From contig JAGVGV010000135.1 in NCBI GenBank assembly GCA_020056895.1, positions 1 through 11,778 on the forward strand: a stretch of 11,778 bases of DNA. The letters are read 5' to 3'. Origin of the DNA: Deltaproteobacteria bacterium. GTDB lineage: Bacteria; Desulfobacterota; Desulfarculia; Adiutricales; JAGVGV01. Under the pieces are notes generated by a model. That model searched no databases and was not told where the DNA came from. It saw only the letters and a program-made list of their open reading frames with translations. The position numbers and the translations under genes are program-made. This document shows, piece by piece, positions 5,851-11,778 of the stretch; the first letter of the stretch is position 1, and each line of letters starts with the position of its first letter.

Positions 5851-7011
5851 ATGTCCGGGAAAAGGGCATGGTGGGTCCACGTGGTCCCGTGGGTTTTGGC
5901 GGTCCTTTGTCTTGCAGCCTCGGGACCGGCTAAGGCGGACAAAGGAAAAGGCTTCATCGACACCCATATGCACTTTATGCTCCAGGCCGGTCCTTCAGGC
6001 GGCGGAGCGGGGAGCTCCGGCCCCATGGGGCCTCGATCCGGCGGACGTGATGCCCGATCCGGCCCGAAACAAGGCGCCTCAAGCGGCGATTACGATTCGG
6101 CCGCTGACCAACTGGCCGCCATGATGGACCCATTGGGAGTGGCCAAGGCCATCGTCCTGCCGCCGCCTCAGATTCCCAACCAGAATGGACCCGGGGGGTA
6201 TTCATCCTTTAAAAAGGCGCTGGACCGCCACCCCGGGCGTCTTTTTTTCATGGCCGGCGGCCTGGAGCTGAATACCGTGATCCATGGCACTCCTCCGGAT
6301 CGGGTCACCGGCGGGATCAAAGCCGATTTCGAAAAAACCGCCTTGGCCTTGATCCAGCAAGGAGCCCTTGGTTTCGGGGAAATGGCGGCCCTCCATTTGT
6401 CCCTGAATCCCGAACACCCGAATGAAAATGTGTCTCCAGACCATCCCCTGTTCCTGCTGCTGGCCGATGTGGCGGCGAAAACCAACCGGCCTATCGATCT
6501 GCACATGGAAGCCGTGACCACCCCAACGCCCTTGCCGGCCGGTATCGCCCGAGCGACCGGACGCAACCAAACGCGGCTCACGGCCAACATCCCGGGCCTG
6601 GAGCGTTTATTGGTCCATCAACGGGGCGCCAAGGTGGTTTGGCAGCATATTGGGTGGGATAACATCGGTCAAATGACTCCGGACCTTATGCGGCGCCTGG
6701 TCCGAACACACCCCAACCTGTATCTGGCTTTTCGCGTCGAGGAGCGGCTTCGAGTGGTGGGCGGCGACGACAGGATGCCCAACCGGCTCGTGGACCCCGC
6801 CGGCCGGATTCGTCCGGAATGGTTGAGCCTGATCCAGGAGTATTCCGACCGATTCATGGTCGGGAGCGATGAATTCGTGTGTCCGGTTGGCATCCGGTCC
6901 CGTTACCCGGAATCCATGTCGAAAACCTGGGCCATGGTCCAAACATTGCCCCCGGACCTCGCCGAAAAGGTCGGCCATACCAACGCGGCCCAAGTATACC
7001 GGCTCGATTGA
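5851..7011 (+). CDS. Secreted amidohydrolase-superfamily metal-dependent hydrolase
   Basis: This 386-residue protein has an N-terminal signal peptide (core VVPWVLAVLCLAASG, probable cleavage after AKA at residue 29). The rest looks like a TIM-barrel of the Amidohydrolase_2 type. Metal-ligand candidates occur in the expected order: FIDTHMH with His39 and His41 at the end of strand 1, Glu177 in GFGEM, His218 in DLHME, His266 in WQHIGWD, and Asp340 in FMVGSDEF near the end. Family members hydrolyse or decarboxylate small metabolites; the substrate here is unknown. Residues about 47-80 are a Gly/Ser/Arg-rich insertion between strand 1 and the next helix, unusual for the fold. The ATG follows AGGAGG by four bases. 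Periplasmic location, inferred from the signal peptide, is less usual than the cytoplasmic location of many relatives. It is monocistronic here, divergent from the binding-protein gene and convergent with lptD. Confidence 0.8.
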   Translation: MSGKRAWWVHVVPWVLAVLCLAASGPAKADKGKGFIDTHMHFMLQAGPSGGGAGSSGPMGPRSGGRDARSGPKQGASSGDYDSAADQLAAMMDPLGVAKAIVLPPPQIPNQNGPGGYSSFKKALDRHPGRLFFMAGGLELNTVIHGTPPDRVTGGIKADFEKTALALIQQGALGFGEMAALHLSLNPEHPNENVSPDHPLFLLLADVAAKTNRPIDLHMEAVTTPTPLPAGIARATGRNQTRLTANIPGLERLLVHQRGAKVVWQHIGWDNIGQMTPDLMRRLVRTHPNLYLAFRVEERLRVVGGDDRMPNRLVDPAGRIRPEWLSLIQEYSDRFMVGSDEFVCPVGIRSRYPESMSKTWAMVQTLPPDLAEKVGHTNAAQVYRLD

Positions 7012-7088
7012 CCTGGGCGCCCGCGATGATGAAAGCCGATCGGCCGGCGAAGGGGGCTCCTGGCCAGGGGCATCCAAGGCGCTTGCGC

Positions 7089-7126
7089 ACCGGCCACGCT
7101 CGCGCTGGTGAGGCCGGTTGATTTTC
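7089..7126 (+). terminator. Likely terminator after the amidohydrolase gene
   Basis: ACCGGCC (7089-7095) and GGCCGGT (7112-7118) form a perfect 7-bp stem with a 16-base loop. TGATTTTCG follows, a short, imperfect T-run. It lies 78 bases past the stop codon in the convergent spacer with lptD. The minus-strand flank has no T-run, so it would not efficiently stop lptD transcripts. Confidence 0.45.
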
Positions 7127-7194
7127 GTCGTCGGGAATTCTGGAATCGTTGGGAAGATTCAGGGGCGTGAGATCATTCCGTTGGGCGCCGGCCG

Positions 7195-9573
7195 TCAATT
7201 CTCCTCGACGACCTCGTCCGTGGTATCGGTGGTGGTCCGTTCCTGCGTCCGGTGGGACCACGGCCCCATTTCGCCCAGCCCCAACAGGTTCAGATACAAC
7301 GCGATGGACCGGTCGTCCGGCTTTTCCGAATATTCGAGCCTTAAACCCCAACACTGGGGCGTATAATTCACGGACAGCACCGATTCGATCTCGGTGTTGG
7401 TCAAAAGGGAATAGTCCTTTTCATATTCAATGGACCATTCCTCGTTCAGCACCAGCTTGGCGACCCCCCGGATTTCTTCGTATTCATAATATTCCCGGTC
7501 AATTTCGCGGAAAGGTTCCAGGTGAAGTTCGTAGGTGGTGGTCAGCGAGTCGCCCCGTTGGTCCGCCACGGAGGCGCTGATGGTATGGTCGGTAAAGCTT
7601 TCGGTATAGGTATCCCACCCGGAACGGGCCAGGAGCCAGAAATAGGGTTGGAAACCCAGTTCGAGATCGGTTTCCCAGGCGGAATGGGGGCGGTGGAAAT
7701 CCCGATCCCGAGTGGGACTCCGTTCTTCCAAAGCCCGGCTGGCTTCGACGAAATCGTAGGAGCGGTACACGCCGAACCGGAAAAATTCCTGGTACTGATA
7801 TTCGGGCCGTTTTTCCGTTTCGGGCAGCCAGTGGCCATTGGCCGCGAGGATGGTCCGGGGCCGGTTGTCCGGCTGGAGACGCTTGGCCACCAGGTAATTG
7901 GACAAGCCGTATCGGATCCGGCTTTCCGGCTGGATCCGGTCGTCGGAATCCCAATAGGGGAAATCGGATTGGTCTACTTCAGGCAGGTAACTATAAGTGA
8001 TTTCGGGCCGGATCCGGTGTTTGACGGCGGGAATCCGGTCCCAGCCCAACTGGTATACGCGGCCCACGCTGGTGGAAAGTTCCATTTTCAGGTCATACAG
8101 TTCCCGGCTGAAAAATCGGTGGTTCAAATCCAGGTCCCGGGATTGGGTGGGGTCCGGTTCCATGCCGTGGGGCAGGTACGCCGTGACCCGGCCGCCCACG
8201 GAGGATTCGAAATCCAGGTACGGGCCCAGCTTGACGGGTAAGTGGAGCCGGGGATGAACGTCCAGGCGGTGGCCCTCTTCGGTCAGGGTGCTTTCGTCAT
8301 TGGTCCGGCGGGCGAAATAGGTATATTCGGACCCCATGGTCAGGAAGAACGGAGTATCCCTTAGCTGACGCCGATGGTAATCGAGCCCCAGGCGGGGGAG
8401 TCTTTGGATGATGTCCAGGTTATCGGGGTCCTTGAGGTTCTGGGTGTATTCCATGTCGGCGGAAAAGACCATGTTGTTGATCGGCCGGACCGCCTGGAGG
8501 GTGGATTTTCGAAGCATGTTGAGCGGATCGGCCAGGTCCCGGCTGAATTCCCGTTCCAGCTGCCGCCGGCTGGCGCCGTATCCCGTCAGGCTGTCTTCAA
8601 ATTCCTCGATGTACTTGGGGTCGCTGGCATAATCGATATCCAACCGAACGTCGAAGCCGCCTTCAGTTCTAAGATCGGCCTTGCCTCTCAACCAGTACCG
8701 TTCTTCAAGGTCATCGGACCGCCCAGGCCTTGGAAAATAGTAGGATGGTGCGTCCTGGTCGTCCAGGTAGGAAAACAGAAAGGTTCCTCGGCCGCCCCAA
8801 TCGTTGAACCGGAACTCGATGGTGGCTTCGGCGCCTCGTTTCACCATGTGCTTGAGATAAAGGGTTGCGTCTTTGCTGTCTGAAAAGGCCCAGTACACCG
8901 GCTGGGTGAAGGTGAAACCATCCCGCGAGGAATCCGTGACCTGAGGGATTAACAGCCCGCTTTGCCGCCGGCTTTTCACCGGAACCTGGATCCAGGGCAG
9001 ATACATGGCCGGCGCGTACCGGGTCTGAAAGGTCACGTCCCGGGCTCGGGCGTACCCCTCGTTCCGTACGGTGATATCCCGGCCGGTCAGCGCCCAGGCC
9101 GGGTCGGGACCATCGCAGGAAGTGGCCGAACCGGTGGTCAGAAAAAAGGTTTCGGGGCCGGTTTTTTCTATCTCGTCTCCGGATAGATAGTAGTGATTGG
9201 CGGCGAAGAATATCCGGCCTTCGTAAATCTTGCCCACCCGTTGTTCCAGATTCACCACCATGCGCTGGCATTGAATCCGGATGTCCGGGCTGGTGACGGA
9301 AACGTTTCCGCGAATTTCGGCGGTTTTATCCCGGGCCAGGAACCGGATGTCGTCGCCGGTGATCACGTCCGTACCCTGAGTCAACCGTACGTGGCCTCGG
9401 CCCCAATACAGTTCCTTGTCGCCCAAGGCCGTGATCCGGTCGGCTTGCAGGGTATAGGACGGCCCTTCGCTCTGAACCTGAATCGTTACCTGCTCGGCCC
9501 GGGCCAGGCCCGAAACCGCAAGTCCGATCAGGAAGAACGCCGCCAGAACCCACGGAGCCAGCCGGTCCACCAT
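7195..9573 (-). CDS. lptD: LPS-assembly outer-membrane protein LptD
   Basis: This 792-residue protein is the outer-membrane translocon that, with LptE, inserts lipopolysaccharide into the outer leaflet. A signal peptide (residues 1-26, ending LARA) precedes an OstA/LptA-like beta-jellyroll domain, about residues 28-155, with the periodic QADRITALGDKELYWGRG and DDIRFLARDKTAEIRGNV pattern. The rest is the LptD beta-barrel, with the characteristic MYLPWIQVPVKSRRQSGLLIPQ segment (190-211) and many aromatic strands. There are three cysteines: Cys102, Cys153 (TSCDGPDPAW) and Cys741 (TPQCWGL). Cys153 and Cys741 match the places of the inter-domain disulfide in E. coli LptD, suggesting one essential long-range disulfide instead of two. 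The ATG at 9573 gives the signal peptide; only a weak GGGGCGGG precedes it. The acidic/Thr tail after residue 780 is not part of the barrel pattern. LptE is not in the window. Confidence 0.93.
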   Translation of the reverse strand: MVDRLAPWVLAAFFLIGLAVSGLARAEQVTIQVQSEGPSYTLQADRITALGDKELYWGRGHVRLTQGTDVITGDDIRFLARDKTAEIRGNVSVTSPDIRIQCQRMVVNLEQRVGKIYEGRIFFAANHYYLSGDEIEKTGPETFFLTTGSATSCDGPDPAWALTGRDITVRNEGYARARDVTFQTRYAPAMYLPWIQVPVKSRRQSGLLIPQVTDSSRDGFTFTQPVYWAFSDSKDATLYLKHMVKRGAEATIEFRFNDWGGRGTFLFSYLDDQDAPSYYFPRPGRSDDLEERYWLRGKADLRTEGGFDVRLDIDYASDPKYIEEFEDSLTGYGASRRQLEREFSRDLADPLNMLRKSTLQAVRPINNMVFSADMEYTQNLKDPDNLDIIQRLPRLGLDYHRRQLRDTPFFLTMGSEYTYFARRTNDESTLTEEGHRLDVHPRLHLPVKLGPYLDFESSVGGRVTAYLPHGMEPDPTQSRDLDLNHRFFSRELYDLKMELSTSVGRVYQLGWDRIPAVKHRIRPEITYSYLPEVDQSDFPYWDSDDRIQPESRIRYGLSNYLVAKRLQPDNRPRTILAANGHWLPETEKRPEYQYQEFFRFGVYRSYDFVEASRALEERSPTRDRDFHRPHSAWETDLELGFQPYFWLLARSGWDTYTESFTDHTISASVADQRGDSLTTTYELHLEPFREIDREYYEYEEIRGVAKLVLNEEWSIEYEKDYSLLTNTEIESVLSVNYTPQCWGLRLEYSEKPDDRSIALYLNLLGLGEMGPWSHRTQERTTTDTTDEVVEEN

Positions 9574-9730
9574 GATCCCGCCCCAATAGCCTGTTGTTCC
9601 ACCATCCGGTGGCCGTAAGGGGGATACCCTACCACGTTTTGGGGGCGAATGGGAAATGAAACCAAAACCGGAAGAGGAGGAAAAGCGGACGGGAAAACGG
9701 CTCGGGACGGGCGTATGGCCGCCGAAATGG

Positions 9731-9758
9731 AAAAAACAATGAATCCCTTGGGATCATT
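9731..9758 (-). terminator. Possible terminator 3' of the HU gene
   Basis: On the minus strand, AATGATCCC and GGGATTCATT form a hairpin with one bulge, followed by GTTTTTT. It could end transcripts from the HU gene about 330 bases upstream, or a small RNA in the spacer. The stem is partly AT-rich and the central loop tight, so this is tentative. As DNA it could also be an operator for lptD. Confidence 0.35.
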
Positions 9759-10009
9759 CCGGATTACGGCCCGGCCGTGGCTTTCGGCTGGGCCGCACGG
9801 CAGGGACCGGCGCGGGATGATGCCGCCGGAAAGGTCAAAGGGACGATGGCTGGCCTCTATCCCTTAAATCGTAAAAGAGGGGAATACATCCACTGGCCGC
9901 CGGATGGCCGGTCAGAGGAATGCTTCCCCATGTTGAACGGCAATGCGAGTACCTGCCCCAAAATAAGGCGTAAGGCCCTGGTTGAGGCGGAGGCGGGAAG
10001 TCAACCGGA

Positions 10010-10028
10010 GGAATAATGGCCTTATTCC
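10010..10028. repeat. Perfect inverted repeat downstream of the HU gene
   Basis: GGAATAA (10010-10016), loop TGGCC, TTATTCC (10022-10028) is a perfect 7-bp hairpin about 63 bases past the HU stop. No T-run follows on the minus strand (GGTTGACTT is some distance away), so it may only protect the 3' end of the HU mRNA. Confidence 0.35.
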
Positions 10029-10090
10029 AGGGATTGGCTTCCCACCTCCAACGATGCATCCAGGGCAAAAGAGTTTTTTGGGGATGGGTT

Positions 10091-10363
10091 CTACTTGATC
10101 TGGTCGCGCAGACTTTTACCCGGTTTGAACTTGACCACTTTATGGGCCTTGATGGTGATGGGTTGACCGGTCTGCGGATTGCGGCCCTTGCGTTTTTTCC
10201 GCTTGACCACCTCGAAGGTGCCGAAGCCGGTGAGGGTCAGCTTGCCTTCCTTTTTGAGGGTCTTGGAAATCTGGGACATGAAGGAATTGATGGTCCGCTC
10301 GGCGTCGGCCTTGGTCAGTTCGGTGTCCTTGGCGATGGCGGTAATCAATTCGGCTTTGGTCAT
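10091..10363 (-). CDS. HU-family histone-like DNA-binding protein
   Basis: This 90-residue protein has the standard length and layout of HU/IHF proteins. An N-terminal helical dimerisation region (MTKAELITAIAKDTELTKADAER) precedes the signature GFGTFEVVKRKKRKGRNPQTGQPITI (residues 46-71), which includes the beta-ribbon arm with the RNPQTG tip and intercalating proline. The basic C-terminus is VVKFKPGKSLRDQIK. It bends and compacts DNA in the nucleoid. HU is favoured over IHF by the RKGRNPQTGQPI arm and the KPGKSLRDQIK end, but the alpha/beta subtype cannot be assigned. The ATG at 10363 has AAGGGGGAG a few bases upstream and begins the family's conserved MTKAEL; an in-frame upstream ATG would add 17 residues with no homology. 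It stands alone, divergent from gmhA. Confidence 0.93.
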   Translation of the reverse strand: MTKAELITAIAKDTELTKADAERTINSFMSQISKTLKKEGKLTLTGFGTFEVVKRKKRKGRNPQTGQPITIKAHKVVKFKPGKSLRDQIK

Positions 10364-10395
10364 GGTCTCCCCCTTAAGATGCTCAGGATGTTCCC

Positions 10396-10411
10396 GCCCA
10401 CGACGGTGGGC
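10396..10411 (-). promoter_or_regulatory. Hairpin in the 5' UTR of the HU gene
   Basis: GCCCAC (10396-10401) and GTGGGC (10406-10411) form a perfect 6-bp stem with a 4-base loop, about 33 bases upstream of the HU start codon. It could influence HU mRNA translation or stability. No regulator is recognised. Confidence 0.35.
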
Positions 10412-10829
10412 CATTTAACGCGGAAATCGTTTTCCTGATTTCGGGGCGGGCCGCCGGGCTCGCCCTTTATCGCCTATCCCCGTCAACGCATTGATATAGC
10501 TTATTTCGGGGAGCATGGAAACTTTTTAAGGGAACGCCAACGGGATTCCCCGCCACCCGGTTTTTTGGATGGTCCGGAGATCAAGCCCAAACGCCCCTTT
10601 CATTTTGGATCCCATTAATATCACAAGGCCAATCCCGATGGCAAGGTTTTTTTCTTTAAAATACCAAAAAAAATAGGCTGTTGCCGTCCACCCCCCGCGC
10701 CAGGTCTGGGTTCCTGGTCCCATCCCCGGCCACAACCCGGACCCGGACCGGGCCTCCCGGCCTCCGTTTCCCTCCCCATTCACCTTTTTTTATGGACCAA
10801 ACGATAAAAAAGAAAAATCCTTCACAAAA

Positions 10830-10865
10830 CGGCTGGGGTGCAAACCCCGCGAAAGCACCCCGCCG
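10830..10865. repeat. Strong imperfect hairpin upstream of the gmhA promoter
   Basis: CGGC, a bulged T and GGGGTGC (10830-10841) pair with GCACCCC and GCCG (10855-10865). This gives 11 bp around a 13-base loop that itself contains CCCCGCG. Read on the minus strand it is followed by TTTTGTG and then further T-rich sequence, so it could act as a terminator for antisense or leftward transcripts. It ends 13 bases before the -35 box of gmhA, so it should lie outside the gmhA mRNA. It matches no riboswitch class I can name. Confidence 0.5.
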
Positions 10866-10878
10866 GTTGGTGGGAGAT

Positions 10879-10907
10879 TTGACAAAATCAGGGGGTTATA
10901 CTATGAC
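10879..10907 (+). promoter_or_regulatory. Sigma-70-type promoter of gmhA
   Basis: A consensus TTGACA (10879-10884) is followed after exactly 17 bases by TATGAC (10902-10907, 4 of 6 matches to TATAAT). Transcription would start near 10914, leaving a leader of roughly 95 bases before the gmhA start codon. Confidence 0.65.
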
Positions 10908-11009
10908 AACAGCGGGCCGGATACGCCCCTGGGCGGCGCTGAGCGCCGGCCTTCCGGCTGGAAAAAACACGGCCCGCCGATCGTCTCCAACCCGCCAAGG
11001 AGCCATGCC

Positions 11010-11600
11010 GTGCGCGAAATGGTTTTGGCCGCTCTCTCGGAGAGCGCCCGATTGATCAACGAAGCCCAAGGCCTGACCGACCGGGTGGCCCAGGCCGCGC
11101 GGATGATCGCCGAAGCCTTTACCCGAGGCCACCGGTTGCTGATTTTCGGCAATGGCGGCAGCGCCGCCGACGCCCAGCACCTGGCCGCCGAATTCGTCAA
11201 CCGCTTCCTGATCGAACGTCCACCCCTGCCCGCCGTGGCCTTGACCACGGATACGTCCGTCTTGACCAGCATTGGCAACGATTACGGCTTTCAGGATGTG
11301 TTCGCCAAGCAGATCAAGGCGCTGGGCCGGCCGGGGGACGTGGCCTGGGGGCTTTCCACCAGCGGCAATTCACCCAATGTGGTCCGGGCTTTGGCCGCCG
11401 CCCGCGGCCTGGGGCTTCAGACCATTGCCCTGACCGGCGCCGATGGCGGCGAATGTAAGCCTTTGGCCGACGTGCTTCTGGCCATTCCCAGCAAAAAAAC
11501 ACCGCGGATCCAGGAAGTTCACATCACCCTGGGCCACGTGATCTGCGAAATGGTGGATTATTTGCTCTTTCAGCTTCCAGGCGAGGAGGTCAAGGCGTGA
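11010..11600 (+). CDS. gmhA: Phosphoheptose isomerase (sedoheptulose-7-phosphate isomerase)
   Basis: This 196-residue SIS-domain protein converts sedoheptulose 7-phosphate to D-glycero-D-manno-heptose 7-phosphate, the first step of ADP-heptose synthesis for LPS inner core. Family motifs are plain: LLIFGNGGSAADAQHLAAEFVNRF (43-66) with the phosphate-binding GNGGSAADAQH and catalytic-type Glu61; TTDTSVLTSIGNDYGF (79-94); STSGNSPNVVRAL (116-128); and QEVHITLGHVICEMVD near the C-end, with His171 in the place of the catalytic His of E. coli GmhA. The start is GTG at 11010, seven bases after AAGGAG. An out-of-frame ATG at 11005 and an in-frame ATG at 11019 are worse placed. The stop codon overlaps the start of the next gene (GTGA), pointing to translational coupling. 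Lipid A/LPS dependence agrees with lptD in the same window. Confidence 0.95.
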   Translation: MREMVLAALSESARLINEAQGLTDRVAQAARMIAEAFTRGHRLLIFGNGGSAADAQHLAAEFVNRFLIERPPLPAVALTTDTSVLTSIGNDYGFQDVFAKQIKALGRPGDVAWGLSTSGNSPNVVRALAAARGLGLQTIALTGADGGECKPLADVLLAIPSKKTPRIQEVHITLGHVICEMVDYLLFQLPGEEVKA

Positions 11601-11778
11601 CCCGCTTTCCGCCCCTGGACCCCGCCTCGCTGAAAACCGAATCCCTGCACGATCGCGCCAGCAAAGTGACTCGGGCCGATTTTGGCCGGCCCCATGTACC
11701 GGGAACCAGCGTGGCGGACTTTTTCAGCCGGCTGCCCCGGATTCTGGCCGCCGCCGATCTGATCGAAGTGGCGGACCG
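11597..11778 (+). CDS. Conserved-looking protein of unknown function, N-terminal part, cut by window end
   Basis: A frame opens with GTG at 11597, overlapping the gmhA stop codon by four bases (GTGA), and stays open to the window end, giving about 60 residues. AGGAGG sits seven bases upstream, inside the end of gmhA. The peptide includes LHDRASKVTRADFGRP, then SVADFFSRLPRILAAADLIEVAD. This pattern resembles the N-terminus of a larger uncharacterised protein that I recall next to gmhA/hldE in Desulfobacterota and relatives, but I cannot confirm the family. No signal peptide or membrane segment is visible. Tight coupling with gmhA suggests a role linked to heptose or nucleotide-sugar metabolism. 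No function is claimed. Confidence 0.7.
   Translation, partial: MTRFPPLDPASLKTESLHDRASKVTRADFGRPHVPGTSVADFFSRLPRILAAADLIEVAD

Larger units (their letters stand above)
9574..10090. other. 517-base spacer between lptD and the HU gene, no convincing gene
   Basis: Open frames of 72-79 codons exist on both strands (for example plus 9777-10016 and minus 9835-10068). None has a ribosome binding site, recognisable domain or plausible composition. I see no tRNA. Visible structures are a bulged inverted repeat at 9738-9758 and a perfect 7-bp hairpin at 10010-10028. The lptD promoter must lie in the lptD-proximal part unless the gene is read from the HU promoter, but no clear boxes were found. Confidence 0.6.
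10364..11009. other. 646-base divergent spacer between the HU gene and gmhA
   Basis: No gene is supported here. The HU side has a hairpin in the probable 5' UTR and only weak promoter boxes: TTTCCA and TATATC on the minus strand at 10521-10516 and 10498-10493, 17 bases apart. The middle (about 10570-10680) is AT-rich against a GC-rich background, with T7 and A8 runs. A minus frame at 10526-10783 has one hydrophobic stretch but no ribosome binding site. The gmhA side holds a strong hairpin (10830-10865) and a clear promoter (10879-10907). Confidence 0.6.

Noticed and set aside
9777..10068. Small open frames on both strands in the lptD-HU spacer
   Set aside because: They lack ribosome binding sites and recognisable protein character, and they overlap each other on opposite strands.
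10526..10783. 85-codon minus frame with a hydrophobic stretch upstream of the HU gene
   Set aside because: It has one possible membrane-like segment in an AT-rich patch but no convincing start site and a Gly/Arg-rich N-terminus. I could not support a real small protein.
10820..10875. Possible c-di-GMP (GEMM) or other riboswitch before gmhA
   Set aside because: GCAAACC and GCGAAAGC resemble parts of GEMM loops. The second helix and the conserved ACGCAAAGCC element are missing, and the segment lies upstream of the best promoter.

Overview
The window looks like chromosome from a GC-rich Gram-negative anaerobe, most plausibly a Desulfobacterota/Deltaproteobacteria-type organism. The Gram-negative call rests on lptD (LPS export to the outer membrane) and gmhA (heptose for LPS inner core). 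The anaerobe call is an inference: the thiazole synthase is a Thi4 with His rather than Cys at the sulfur-donor position, a type associated with sulfide-using anaerobes and archaea. No mobile element, CRISPR array, tRNA or rRNA was seen.

Region 1 (about 1-4314, minus strand) is a compact thiamin operon, transcribed right to left. It runs: promoter (4285-4314), TPP riboswitch aptamer (4190-4284), intrinsic terminator (4086-4120), thi4 (3133-3948), thiC (1784-3103), a thiD-thiN fusion (292-1647), and a GC-rich hairpin with a T-run (182-239) that probably ends the transcript. Thi4 makes the thiazole, ThiC makes HMP-P, and the ThiDN fusion pyrophosphorylates HMP-P and couples it to thiazole phosphate. 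Three proteins thus cover the route to thiamin phosphate, an architecture best known from archaea. Base-pairing read from the sequence gives a complete switch: the 3' strand of aptamer helix P1 can pair either within the aptamer or, extended, with the 5' arm of the terminator.

Region 2 (4383-7195) holds a lone Leu/Ile/Val-type periplasmic binding protein (minus) divergent from a secreted amidohydrolase (plus). Neither has a transporter or pathway partner here, and their substrates cannot be read from the sequence.

Region 3 (7195-10363, minus) has lptD and, after a 517-base gap without a convincing gene, an HU-family DNA-binding protein.

Region 4 (10364-11778) is a 646-base divergent spacer with an AT-rich patch, a strong hairpin and a good sigma-70 promoter. 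It is followed by gmhA and, overlapping its stop codon, the start of a conserved-looking gene cut by the window edge. The two are probably part of an LPS-heptose operon.

I did not find a clearly unprecedented system. The most interesting material is the riboswitch-controlled minimal Thi4(His)-ThiC-ThiDN operon and the structured non-coding sequences around it.
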